Positions 57,159 to 64,000 of a stretch of DNA of 64,000 nt are shown piece by piece; position 1 is the first letter of the stretch; each line of letters opens with the position of its first letter. Made by a program: the position numbers and the translations under genes. The DNA comes from Virgisporangium aurantiacum (lineage in GTDB: Bacteria > Actinomycetota > Actinomycetes > Mycobacteriales > Micromonosporaceae). The DNA lies in NCBI RefSeq assembly GCF_016863635.1, contig NZ_BOPG01000102.1:1-64000 (forward strand), written 5' to 3'. Under the pieces are notes generated by a model that was given only the letters and a program-made list of their open reading frames with translations, was not told the origin of the DNA and did not search any database.

Positions 57159-58457
57159 ATGGCACATCGCACTGAGAAGACGCACCGCTCACTCCGCAGA
57201 TCACGGCACGTGGCGATCGTCGGCGCTCTCGCGCTTGCGGGGTCCGTCGCGTTCGTGGCGGCCCCGGCGCGGGCCGCGCCGACCGGCACACCGAACGCGG
57301 TCGTCACCTGGAACGTCCACGCCCAGACGGCCATCTACGAGGTCGCCCGGCAGTCACCGACGGCAACCGCCCGCAGCTTCGCGATGGTGCAGGGGGCCGT
57401 GTACGACGCGGTCAACGCGATCGAGGGCACACCGTACGAGCCGTACCTGGTCGCCCCGCGCAGCCGGCGTGGCGACTCGGCTGCGGCGGCGGTCGCCACC
57501 GCGGCCCATCATGTCCTTCTCTCGATGTTTCCGGCTCAGGCGGAATCCTTGCGTGCGCGGTACGACGAGGCGCTCGCCGCGATCCCCGACGGCCGGTCGA
57601 AACGGGGTGGCATCGCCGTCGGCGAGGCCGCAGCTGCGGCCATGATCGCCGCCCGTTCCGACGATGGCGCGTTCTCCGACGCGACCTGGAAGGTCGGCAC
57701 GGCTCCGGGTGAATGGCGGCCGACCCCGCCCGGCTTCCTCCAGGTCGGGGCGTGGTTCGCGTTCCTCGAGCCGTTCGTCATCCGCGACCCGGCCGATTTC
57801 CGCACCCCGGGCCCACCGGCGCTGACCAGCGCCGCATACGCGCGCGACCAGAACGAGGTCAAGGCGCTCGGCTCGGCGACGAGCACGGTGCGGACGCCGG
57901 ACCAGACCGAGGCGGCGATCTGGTGGGACGATCCGCGCCTGGTGGAGTGGGAGATCAAGCGTCAGCTCGCCACGACGCACCGGCTTACCACGATGCAGAC
58001 GGCCCGAATGTTCGCGATGGTCGATGTGGCCGCGGCTGACTCGCTGATCGCCTGCTACCAGGAGAAGTGGCGCTGGAGCTTGTGGCGGCCGGTGACGGCG
58101 ATCCCACTGGCCGACACCGACGGCAACCCCGCCACCGCTCCCGATCCGGCGTGGACGCCGCTGCGCGTCACCGCGCCGTCGACGGAGTACCCGTCGGGCC
58201 ACGCCTGTTTCACCTCGGCGACCACCACGGCCATGCGGAGGTTCTTCGGCCGTGACCACCTCAGGTTCAGTGCCCACAGTGCCGACTCCGGCACGACCCG
58301 CCAGTACGACAGCCTGTCCGTGGCCATGGCCGAGTTGATGGAGGCGAGAATCTGGGCCGGGGTGCACTACCGCACCGCCGTCGTCGACGGTGAGCGGCTC
58401 GCGGCGACCGTCACCCGCGACGTTCTCGGCCGGGAGTTCGGCCGCCGGAACAACTGA
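57159..58457 (+). CDS. Secreted vanadium-haloperoxidase-like (PAP2 superfamily) protein
   Basis: 432 residues. Signal peptide HVAIVGALALAGSVAFVAAPARAA. The PAP2/vanadium-site motifs are KWRWSLWRPVTAI (Lys and Arg of motif 1), STEYPSGHACFTSA (SGH of motif 2) and EARIWAGVHYRTAVVDGERLA (His and Arg-like of motif 3). All the phosphate/vanadate-binding residues are therefore kept. Enzymes of this type are haloperoxidases or phosphatases. GAGG lies close upstream. The 203 bases before it carry no gene, but hold three loosely repeated 16-base units near 57065-57110. Confidence 0.9.
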   Translation: MAHRTEKTHRSLRRSRHVAIVGALALAGSVAFVAAPARAAPTGTPNAVVTWNVHAQTAIYEVARQSPTATARSFAMVQGAVYDAVNAIEGTPYEPYLVAPRSRRGDSAAAAVATAAHHVLLSMFPAQAESLRARYDEALAAIPDGRSKRGGIAVGEAAAAAMIAARSDDGAFSDATWKVGTAPGEWRPTPPGFLQVGAWFAFLEPFVIRDPADFRTPGPPALTSAAYARDQNEVKALGSATSTVRTPDQTEAAIWWDDPRLVEWEIKRQLATTHRLTTMQTARMFAMVDVAAADSLIACYQEKWRWSLWRPVTAIPLADTDGNPATAPDPAWTPLRVTAPSTEYPSGHACFTSATTTAMRRFFGRDHLRFSAHSADSGTTRQYDSLSVAMAELMEARIWAGVHYRTAVVDGERLAATVTRDVLGREFGRRNN

Positions 58458-58463
58458 CCCACA

Positions 58464-58510
58464 GCGCGGCGTGCCGTCCCGAACGACCCGTTCCGGACGG
58501 CACGCCGCGC
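58464..58510. terminator. Bidirectional terminator between convergent genes
   Basis: Arms at 58464-58479 and 58495-58510 form a perfect 16-bp stem with a 15-base loop. It begins seven bases after the haloperoxidase-like stop and ends two bases before the stop of the opposing VOC gene. The strongest hairpin in the window. Confidence 0.9.
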
Positions 58511-58512
58511 GT

Positions 58513-59031
58513 TCAGTCGATCAGTGGGCGGCTGACGGTGCTGTGGGTGCGGCCGCTCAGCTCCCGGTCCAGGGTCTCCAGTGCGTCGCGCATCGCCTCG
58601 GCGTAGTGCGGCTCGGCGAGCCGGCGGAGGCCTTCCTCGGGTGCGACGTCCTCGACCACGCTGCTGATCCACCAGATGTTGCCGAACGGATCCCGTACCC
58701 GGCCGCCCCGCTGGCCGAATGCGTGGGTGGCAGGGGTGGTGACCACGCGGGCTCCGGCGGTGACCGCACGCTCGGTCGTGGTGTCGGCGTCGGGGACGAA
58801 GACGCGCAGCAGTGAGGGCATGGCCGGCCAGTCCGACCGCTGGTCGAACGCCAGCAGGATGGTGTCGCCGACGCGGATCTCGGCGTGGCCGATCGTGCCG
58901 TCCTCCAGGGGTACCCGGGCCAACTCGACCCCGTCGAACACCGCGGTGATGAAGTCCAGCAGCTGTCCGGTGTCCGGCGTGACGATCCACGGCGCGACGG
59001 TCGTGTATCCGGCGGGTGTGGTGCCGTTCAT
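58513..59031 (-). CDS. VOC-family protein (PhnB/YdfO-like)
   Basis: 172 residues from ATG 59031 with GAGGAG upstream. MNGTTPAGYTTVAPWIVTPDTGQLLDFITAVFDGVELARVPLEDGTIGHAEIRVGDTILLAFDQR is the PhnB-like start, and RVFVPDADTTTERAVTAGARVVTTPATHAFGQRGGRVRDPFGNIWWISS the second half. An extra C-terminal helix follows. It is divergent from a WYL regulator with a matching operator, a pairing typical of YafY regulators and their target genes. Confidence 0.9.
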   Translation of the reverse strand: MNGTTPAGYTTVAPWIVTPDTGQLLDFITAVFDGVELARVPLEDGTIGHAEIRVGDTILLAFDQRSDWPAMPSLLRVFVPDADTTTERAVTAGARVVTTPATHAFGQRGGRVRDPFGNIWWISSVVEDVAPEEGLRRLAEPHYAEAMRDALETLDRELSGRTHSTVSRPLID

Positions 59032-59080
59032 GACGATCTCCTCGTGTCGGTGCGAACTGTGGACACGGTAGAGGCCGTAT

Positions 59081-59097
59081 AGGTCAGGTCCTGTCCT
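59081..59097. promoter_or_regulatory. Operator between VOC and WYL regulator genes
   Basis: AGGTCAG-GTC-CTGTCCT is a 7-bp inverted repeat with one mismatch, 23 bases upstream of the regulator ATG and 50 bases upstream of the VOC gene. The AGGTCAGG/CCTGTCCT form is common upstream of actinobacterial YafY-type regulators. Confidence 0.65.
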
Positions 59098-59119
59098 AGT
59101 CGAGCGGCAGAATTGGGTC

Positions 59120-60154
59120 ATGGCTGACGCGCGTGCCCGACTGCTGTCTCTGCTGTCGCTGTTGCAGACTCCCCGGCTGTGGCCGGGAACCGAGCTCGCG
59201 CACCGGCTCGGGGTGTCCGGCCGGACCGTGCGACGCGACATTGATCGGCTCCGCGAGCTCGGCTACCCGGTGCACGCCGAGCAGGGCGGCTTCGGCGGAT
59301 ACCGGTTGACGGCCGGCACCGCGATGCCGCCGTTACTCCTGGAAGACGACGAAGCGGTCGCCGTGGCCATCGGCCTGCGCACGGCGGCGTCGCAACCGGT
59401 GGCAGGGGCAGCCGAAGCGGCGGTGCGGGCGCTGGGCAAGTTGCTTCAGGTCCTGCCGGCCCGCCTGCGCCGTCGGGTCGACACGCTGGCCTCGTCGACG
59501 GTGGCCCACCCGTTTTCTGTGGCCACGCCGTCGGTGGACCCCGACGCGCTCGTACTCACCGCCGCGGCGATTGCCAACCACGAGCGGCTACGGTTCCAGT
59601 ATCGCGACGAGGGCCGGCACGTCGAGCCGAGCGCCCTGGTGACGTACGGGCAGCGGTGGTACCTGCTCGCGTTCGACCTCGACCGCGACGACTGGCGGAC
59701 CTTCCGCCTGGACCGGATGACGCAACCTGTCCCGACCGGTGCCCGAGCCTCCAAGCGGGAGATTCCCGGCGGCGACATCGGTGCCTTCGTCGCCAGCCGG
59801 ACCATGCAGATGGCTCCGACATACCCGGCCGACGTCGTGATCGACGCAGCGGCCGCCGACGTGGTGGACCGCCTCGGCACGCCACCGCCGGGCACCCTGA
59901 CCGACCAACCGGACGGAACCTGCCGGTGGCTCGCGCCGCCGGACACCCTCGAATGGCACGCGCTGCGACTGGCATCGATCGGGCTGCCATTCCGGCTCGG
60001 CGGCCCACCGGAACTGGCGGCCCACCTCAGGTCGACAGCTGCGCTCTTCCAAGCCGCCACAGCCAAGCCCATCCGAGACAATCCGTTCACGGGCCAGGTT
60101 GATCCGCCAGAACGTCTCCTCGCTCATGTTGAGATAGTTACCGAAGGTCGGTGA
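59120..60154 (+). CDS. YafY-type regulator with HTH_11 and WYL domains
   Basis: 344 residues. HTH_11: RARLLSLLSLLQTPRLWPGTELAHRLGVSGRTVRRDIDRLRELGYPVHAEQGGFGGYRL (residues 5-64). The WYL domain is ANHERLRFQYRDEGRHVEPSALVTYGQRWYLLAFDLDRDDWRTFRLDRM (about 155-205, WYL motif RWYLLAF), followed by a WCX extension. Probably senses nucleotide or other ligands and represses the divergent VOC gene. Its stop overlaps the next gene (GTGA). Confidence 0.93.
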   Translation: MADARARLLSLLSLLQTPRLWPGTELAHRLGVSGRTVRRDIDRLRELGYPVHAEQGGFGGYRLTAGTAMPPLLLEDDEAVAVAIGLRTAASQPVAGAAEAAVRALGKLLQVLPARLRRRVDTLASSTVAHPFSVATPSVDPDALVLTAAAIANHERLRFQYRDEGRHVEPSALVTYGQRWYLLAFDLDRDDWRTFRLDRMTQPVPTGARASKREIPGGDIGAFVASRTMQMAPTYPADVVIDAAAADVVDRLGTPPPGTLTDQPDGTCRWLAPPDTLEWHALRLASIGLPFRLGGPPELAAHLRSTAALFQAATAKPIRDNPFTGQVDPPERLLAHVEIVTEGR

Positions 60155-61107
60155 GACCGCCGTTGGAGGCACGTGTGGATTTATGGCCGCCGCACGCCGG
60201 CGCAAAGGTCCTGGACGACGTGGCCAGCGTGGTCGGGGCAGAAGTCACTCTTCTCGGTCGCCTACCCGGAGGTCTCCATGTCGGCGCCATGCGCGTCCAG
60301 GTGGCCGGAAGGGCGAATGCAGTGCTCAAGACAGTGCCCCGGGCACACCCCAACCACCTGGACGAGACGTTGCGAGCCCAGAGAGTGGTCGAGCACATGC
60401 GTAGGCGCGGCTATCCCACCCCGGCCTGGCTCGGAGTAGGGGCCACAGCCACCCATGTATGGCATCTGATGGACTTCGTCGACGCGGCTCCCGTGCCAGA
60501 GCTGACCCCGTCCGTCGTCGAGCAGCTGATGGAGATCATCGAACTCCAGGCTGGCCAAGCCTCCGAGCCCTACGACCACTGGTCGTACGCCTGGCGGGTC
60601 GCCACCGGTCAGGAACCGGCTGTCGCCGGGCCGGATGTCAACGAGACGCCGGAGCAGTCATTTCTCCGCCAGTCCATCGCCGGGCTCTCGGGGCATTCCT
60701 CCGTGGTGTCGGCCTTGGTCGAGCGCCTGCGGCTCGTGTGTGCCGACGTCCCACCACCACCAGAGGCACCTGACATGGTCCACACCGATCTCAACCCCAG
60801 CAATGTCCTGGTCCGGGACGGAGCGGTGGTGGCGGTCGTGGACATCGGGAACGCAGGTAGCGGCACGCGGGCGACTGATCTCATCAACCTCGTGTGGTTT
60901 ACCTTCCAGGATCCGCTGGACGGTGTCCGAAGGCGGCTGTGGACGAGAATCCTCGACCTGGTCGGCTGGGAGGGGGCGGCGGTGCTCGCAGCGACACAGA
61001 TCCTCCACATGCTCGAGTTCCCCATCCGTCAACGGCGCCACGATGTCGTCCCAGGGCTGGTCATGCGCGGCCAGCGCGCCCTCGACGAGCTGAACGCGCT
61101 TCGCTGA
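60151..61107 (+). CDS. Phosphotransferase (APH/choline-kinase-like family)
   Basis: 318 residues from a GTG overlapping the WYL stop. The catalytic motif reads DMVHTDLNPSNVLVRDG (HTDLNPSN instead of the usual HGDLHPGN) and the metal motif VVDIGNAGSGTRATDLINL (DIGN, where DWE or DFD is normal). Catalytic Asp and Asn are kept, and N-lobe Lys is in NAVLKTVPR. Possibly a macrolide- or small-metabolite kinase; the altered motifs leave activity uncertain. Its last 47 bases overlap the convergent TetR gene. Confidence 0.82.
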   Translation: MRPPLEARVDLWPPHAGAKVLDDVASVVGAEVTLLGRLPGGLHVGAMRVQVAGRANAVLKTVPRAHPNHLDETLRAQRVVEHMRRRGYPTPAWLGVGATATHVWHLMDFVDAAPVPELTPSVVEQLMEIIELQAGQASEPYDHWSYAWRVATGQEPAVAGPDVNETPEQSFLRQSIAGLSGHSSVVSALVERLRLVCADVPPPPEAPDMVHTDLNPSNVLVRDGAVVAVVDIGNAGSGTRATDLINLVWFTFQDPLDGVRRRLWTRILDLVGWEGAAVLAATQILHMLEFPIRQRRHDVVPGLVMRGQRALDELNALR

Positions 61108-61738
61108 CTGTCGCCGACCTGGCCGTGCCCGTCCCGTCCACCACCGCCGCGACGTGGGCCAGGAGTTCGGCGCCGGCCGCGTCGATCGCTGTCGGGCTGC
61201 GGTCGACCCGGGCCAGCAACAGCGCGCCCTCGGCGGTGGCAACCACCAGCGTGGCCAGCGCCGATGCCCGTACGGCCGGGACACCGTCTCGCTTCAACGC
61301 GACGGCGATCAGCTCCCGCCACCGGTCGAACGCCTCGGCCGCGTACCCGGCGAGCGCGCCGTCGGCGGGCATGAGATCCAGCGCCACCCCGGCGATCGGG
61401 CAGCTTTGCCGGAAGCCGCTGGCGACCAGGCTGTCGCGGCTGGCCGCGATGAACGCCCGGACCGCCTCAACGGCCGTTCCGGCCTCGATCGCCGCGGTGA
61501 GCGCGCGCACCGTGGCGGCCGTGTAGCGGCGCAGCGCCTCGGCGGCGAGCTCTTCCTTGCCGCCCGGGAAGTGGTGGTAGATCGAGCCGCGTGGGGCACC
61601 GCTGCGGGCCAGCACGTCGCCGAACGACGTGGCCGCGTAACCGCGCTCGCGGAACAGTTCGATCGCGGCCCGCACCATCCGGTCCCGACTGTCCGGTGCC
61701 ACACGCGACTCCCGACCCTTGACTATGACGAGCTGCAT
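61061..61738 (-). CDS. TetR-family regulator (LmrA/YxaF-like)
   Basis: 225 residues. HTH: RDRMVRAAIELFRERGYAATSFGDVLARSGAPRGSIYHHFPGGKEEL. The C-terminal domain of the LmrA type contains FRQSCPIAGVALDLMPADGAL, typical of this subgroup. It is divergent from the alcohol dehydrogenase with only 17 bases between starts, all inside a palindrome. Probably represses that gene and itself. Confidence 0.92.
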   Translation of the reverse strand: MQLVIVKGRESRVAPDSRDRMVRAAIELFRERGYAATSFGDVLARSGAPRGSIYHHFPGGKEELAAEALRRYTAATVRALTAAIEAGTAVEAVRAFIAASRDSLVASGFRQSCPIAGVALDLMPADGALAGYAAEAFDRWRELIAVALKRDGVPAVRASALATLVVATAEGALLLARVDRSPTAIDAAGAELLAHVAAVVDGTGTARSATVSEARSARRGRAGRA

Positions 61739-61758
61739 AGTGCAACCTCGGCACTATG
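61736..61758. promoter_or_regulatory. Operator spanning both divergent start codons
   Basis: CATAGTGC (61736-61743), seven bases, GCACTATG (61751-61758): perfect 8-bp arms. The outermost CAT/ATG are the start codons of the TetR and dehydrogenase genes themselves, so repressor binding would cover both initiation sites. Confidence 0.8.
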
Positions 61759-62823
61759 ACGGCCAGCATAGAGCAGGCTCAGCTCGTCCTCGAAGCACCG
61801 GGAAAAGCGGCCTGGACGGCCGTCCCGGTGCCCACGCTCGATGGCACCACCGGGCCCTCCGCCGGGGCCAGCGGCCCGGCGGCCGATCCCGCGGGAGCCG
61901 CACTCGTCCGCCCGCTGGCCGTGGCCACCTGCGACCTCGACACCGTGATCAACGCCGGCGCCTTTGCGCTTCCACTGCCCTACCTCCTCGGGCACGAGTT
62001 CGTCGCCGAGGTGGTCGAGGTCGGCCCGGACGTCACGGTGGCCCGGCCGGGCGACCGGGTCGCGGTGCCGTTCCAGATCAGCTGCGGCCGGTGCCGGTAC
62101 TGCGCGCGCGGGCAGACCGGCGACTGCGGCACGGCGCCGCACGTGGCCGGCTACGGGCTCGGTGCGCTCGGCGGCGACTGGGGTGCCGCGATGACCGACC
62201 TGGTCCGGGTGCCGTTCGCCGAGGCGATGCTGGTGCCACTGCCCGATGGCGTCGACCCGCAGGTCGTGGCCAGCCTCGACAACCTGGCCGACGGGTACCG
62301 CACGATCGGCCCGTTCCTGCCGGCGCTCACCGCGTCCGGCGACGCCCGGATGCTGGTGGTGGGCGGGCAGTCGGTCGGGCTGTACGCGGTCGCGATCGCG
62401 CGGGCGCTCGGCGTCGAGGTGACCTACCTGGACCGCGACGAACGCCGCATGTCGATCGCCGCCGGCCTGGGGGCGACCGTCGCCGACATCGAGGACAGGA
62501 GCGGTCGTTACCCGTTGACCGTGCACACGTCGAGCCGGCACCGCACCCTGCTGCACGCGATCAAGGCGACCGACCGTGGCGGCACGTTGGTCGACACCGG
62601 CATCCTGTCCGACGACACGGCCCTGCCGCTGACGCGGATGTACACGGTCGGGATCACGTTCGTCACCGGACGGGCGCACGCGCGGCGCGACATCCCCGCG
62701 GTCCTGGACCTGGTCGCGCGCGGCGTGCTGGACCCGTCGGTGGTGACCGCGACCGTGGCGGGCTGGGACGACGCCGCGCAGGCATGGTCGGAGCACACCG
62801 CGAAGCTGGTCGTGGTCCGCTAG
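61756..62823 (+). CDS. Zinc-dependent alcohol dehydrogenase-family oxidoreductase
   Basis: 355 residues. Catalytic zinc ligands in VATCDLDTVI and LLGHEFVAEVVEVG, and structural zinc cysteines in ISCGRCRYCARGQTGDC. The dinucleotide site is MLVVGGQSVGLYAVAIARALGVEVTYLDRD (GGxxxG). The MDR fold is complete. ATG lies inside the operator palindrome. Substrate unknown; repression by the adjacent TetR suggests an inducible detoxification or catabolic role. Confidence 0.92.
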   Translation: MTASIEQAQLVLEAPGKAAWTAVPVPTLDGTTGPSAGASGPAADPAGAALVRPLAVATCDLDTVINAGAFALPLPYLLGHEFVAEVVEVGPDVTVARPGDRVAVPFQISCGRCRYCARGQTGDCGTAPHVAGYGLGALGGDWGAAMTDLVRVPFAEAMLVPLPDGVDPQVVASLDNLADGYRTIGPFLPALTASGDARMLVVGGQSVGLYAVAIARALGVEVTYLDRDERRMSIAAGLGATVADIEDRSGRYPLTVHTSSRHRTLLHAIKATDRGGTLVDTGILSDDTALPLTRMYTVGITFVTGRAHARRDIPAVLDLVARGVLDPSVVTATVAGWDDAAQAWSEHTAKLVVVR

Positions 62824-64000
62824 AGCTGTCCTGCCGTTCCCGTTGCTAGGGCCCGGTGTGGCCCGGTGTGGCCCGGTGTGGCGACGCGCAGCAGGCGCTG
62901 TGCCTCGGTGACCAGGCGGTTGCGGCCCGGCCGCCCGGCCGTTTCGGCGACGGCCGGGGGCAATGCGGCCGGTGACCCGGACGGGGCGGCGATTCGTGAG
63001 GCCAGTGCCAGGAGGTCGGGGGTGCCGCGCGGTGTTGGCGTGGCGTGGAGCAGTTCCGGTATCGCCGCCATCAGCAGGTGCCAGCCATGTGTGGACGCGC
63101 CGGCGTCGACGACGTCACCGAGCACCGGGAGGACGCGGTTCACCGGATAGCCACCCGCGGCGGTGAGGCAGCCGACCTCCGTGCCGACGGCGCCGGCGTC
63201 GAGCGTGCCCGCGGCGGCGAACGCGAGCATCGTGTCGGCGGCGGTGATCCGGTCGGCGCTGGTGCACGACCCGAGGGCGTAGGCGATCAGCAGCGCGCAG
63301 GCCGGCCCGAACCGGCCACCGGCGAGGGCCGATCGCGGCAGTCCGGCAGCGCCGCCGCCGGCGCCGTCGTCGTCGATCGAGATTCTGACCAGGTTCAGCA
63401 GGTGGGCGGCGATCGCCTCCGGGTAGGCCGGCGCCACTGCCGGCCACAATTGGACGCCGGTCGGGTACCGCTCGGTCTGGCAGTACTCCGGCAGCCGGAC
63501 GCTGAGCACGTCGAACGGGTCGTCGGCACCGGCCGGGCGGTCGACCTCGACGAGTGGGTGCTCCTCCATCACCCGTGGCGAGGTGGACAACCAGCCGGCC
63601 CCAGGTGGTGTGCGGGACAACAACCGGCGGGCGCTGATCGGCGTCACTCCACCGGCGGCCAGTCGGGCGGCCACCCGGTGCGCGGCGGGTGAGCCGAGCG
63701 CGGTGGCCCGTGCCGCCAGGTCCGGCTCGGCCGCCAGTGGCAGCCGGAGCAGCGCCTGCGCGAGATCGGCCGGCCACGGCGTCCACCCCTCACGCGCGGC
63801 GCGTTCCAGCCGTTCGACCAGGACTGTCGGATCGACCAGCCCCGACGCCCCGGTGGGCGTGGCGAGCAGCAGCGGCGGCCCGCCCGCCCGGCTGACGCCG
63901 CCGAGGTTGCCGCCGATCTCGGCCAGCCGGGCGAGGATCAGGCGGGCGGGCGCCCGCTCTCGCGCGCTGGCCGGCAGATCCGCGACAGCGGCGAGCCACC
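62820..64000 (-). CDS. DUF6493/DUF7824-like protein, 5' end beyond the window
   Basis: The frame is open from the right edge to a TAG at 62820. It has a helix-rich solenoid pattern (ARLILARLAEIGGNLGGV, GGPPLLLATPTGASGLVDPTVLVERLERAAREGWTPWPADLAQALLRLP, AARLAAGGVTPISARRLLSR, VVDAGASTHGWHLLMAAIPELLHATPTPRGTPDLLALASRIA). LLLATPT..G.vdP..LVeRL is a mark of the DUF6493-like proteins found with SWIM zinc-finger, MoxR and VWA genes in actinobacteria; those genes would lie to the right. The stop overlaps the dehydrogenase stop. The last codons contain a 10-base triplet repeat. Confidence 0.75.
   Translation of the reverse strand, partial: WLAAVADLPASARERAPARLILARLAEIGGNLGGVSRAGGPPLLLATPTGASGLVDPTVLVERLERAAREGWTPWPADLAQALLRLPLAAEPDLAARATALGSPAAHRVAARLAAGGVTPISARRLLSRTPPGAGWLSTSPRVMEEHPLVEVDRPAGADDPFDVLSVRLPEYCQTERYPTGVQLWPAVAPAYPEAIAAHLLNLVRISIDDDGAGGGAAGLPRSALAGGRFGPACALLIAYALGSCTSADRITAADTMLAFAAAGTLDAGAVGTEVGCLTAAGGYPVNRVLPVLGDVVDAGASTHGWHLLMAAIPELLHATPTPRGTPDLLALASRIAAPSGSPAALPPAVAETAGRPGRNRLVTEAQRLLRVATPGHTGPHRALATGTAGQL
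62851..62880. repeat. Three tandem 10-base repeats in the 3' end of the DUF6493-like gene
   Basis: GCCCGGTGTG occurs three times in a row. As 10 is not a multiple of 3, each copy is read in a different frame, and gain or loss of one copy would change the last residues of the protein and could read into the convergent gene. Confidence 0.85.

Noticed and set aside
1-64000. Biosynthetic gene cluster, prophage, or defence island
   Set aside because: No PKS, NRPS, terpene synthase, integrase, capsid, restriction or nuclease genes were seen; the monooxygenase-fold/methyltransferase trio alone is not enough.
1-64000. tRNA, rRNA or riboswitch genes
   Set aside because: No cloverleaf, CCA-ending tRNA pattern, rRNA core motif or recognised riboswitch was noticed by eye; a covariance-model scan would be needed to exclude them.

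Overview
This window comes from the chromosome of a high-GC actinobacterium. Many starts are GTG and many are leaderless. Regulators of the TetR, MarR, ROK and WYL families are abundant, as are small sigma-factor operons with membrane partners. F420-type oxidoreductase, SUKH, CU044_5270-like and HAF-repeat proteins fit a Micromonosporales- or Pseudonocardiales-like soil organism, but the genus cannot be fixed from sequence alone. No rRNA, tRNA, CRISPR array, insertion sequence or phage gene was seen. Gene ends overlap tightly and several genes are broken at junctions, as expected of a rearranging chromosome arm.

Layout. 1-2667: a secreted GH78 alpha-L-rhamnosidase-like enzyme, cut by the window edge. 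2911-5197: a TetR regulator divergent from a monooxygenase-fold/methyltransferase/lipoprotein operon. 5200-7790: serA overlapping a D-2-hydroxyglutarate-dehydrogenase-like flavoprotein. 7902-13389: a HAF-repeat secreted protein, hypotheticals, a membrane protein/regulator pair, and a beta-lactamase-fold hydrolase facing an unusual HTH_38-MarR fusion regulator. 14026-26699: a sugar acid cluster with two complete ribose/xylose-type ABC importers, an SMP-30 lactonase, an L-fuconate-dehydratase-like enolase, a SnoaL-like protein and a ROK repressor in the middle. It looks like non-phosphorylative catabolism of L-fucose or a related 6-deoxysugar. The rhamnosidase at the left end may feed the same kind of sugar, but that is inference.

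26900-39406: a diguanylate cyclase, small membrane proteins, an NmrA reductase, a convergent two-component pair whose kinase carries an extra degenerate dimerisation motif, an MFS exporter running into a broken gene, phosphotransferase and hypothetical genes, an ECF sigma factor with a CU044_5270-type partner, and an orphan LuxR DNA-binding fragment. 39424-43722: a VOC/MarR pair with two perfect operators, then two related secreted proteins with peptidoglycan-binding tails (a DUF1906 glycosidase-like protein and a phosphodiester glycosidase whose frame is broken). 43852-53662: HEAT-repeat, deazaflavin-dependent, SnoaL, SUKH, VOC and RidA genes, plus a sigma-factor operon encoding two proteins that share a four-cysteine C-terminal domain I do not recognise. 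53821-64000: an exported amidase, DoxX/TetR, a vanadium-haloperoxidase-like phosphatase, VOC/WYL, a phosphotransferase, a TetR/zinc alcohol dehydrogenase pair whose operator spans both start codons, and the C-terminal part of a DUF6493-like protein cut by the right edge.

The best candidates for undescribed biology are the shared four-cysteine domain in the sigma operon (48014-49153), the duplicated-motif histidine kinase (31049-32878), the HTH_38-MarR regulator with its CGTTGCGTT operators (12460-13389), and the dual-importer deoxysugar cluster with its 19-bp palindrome.
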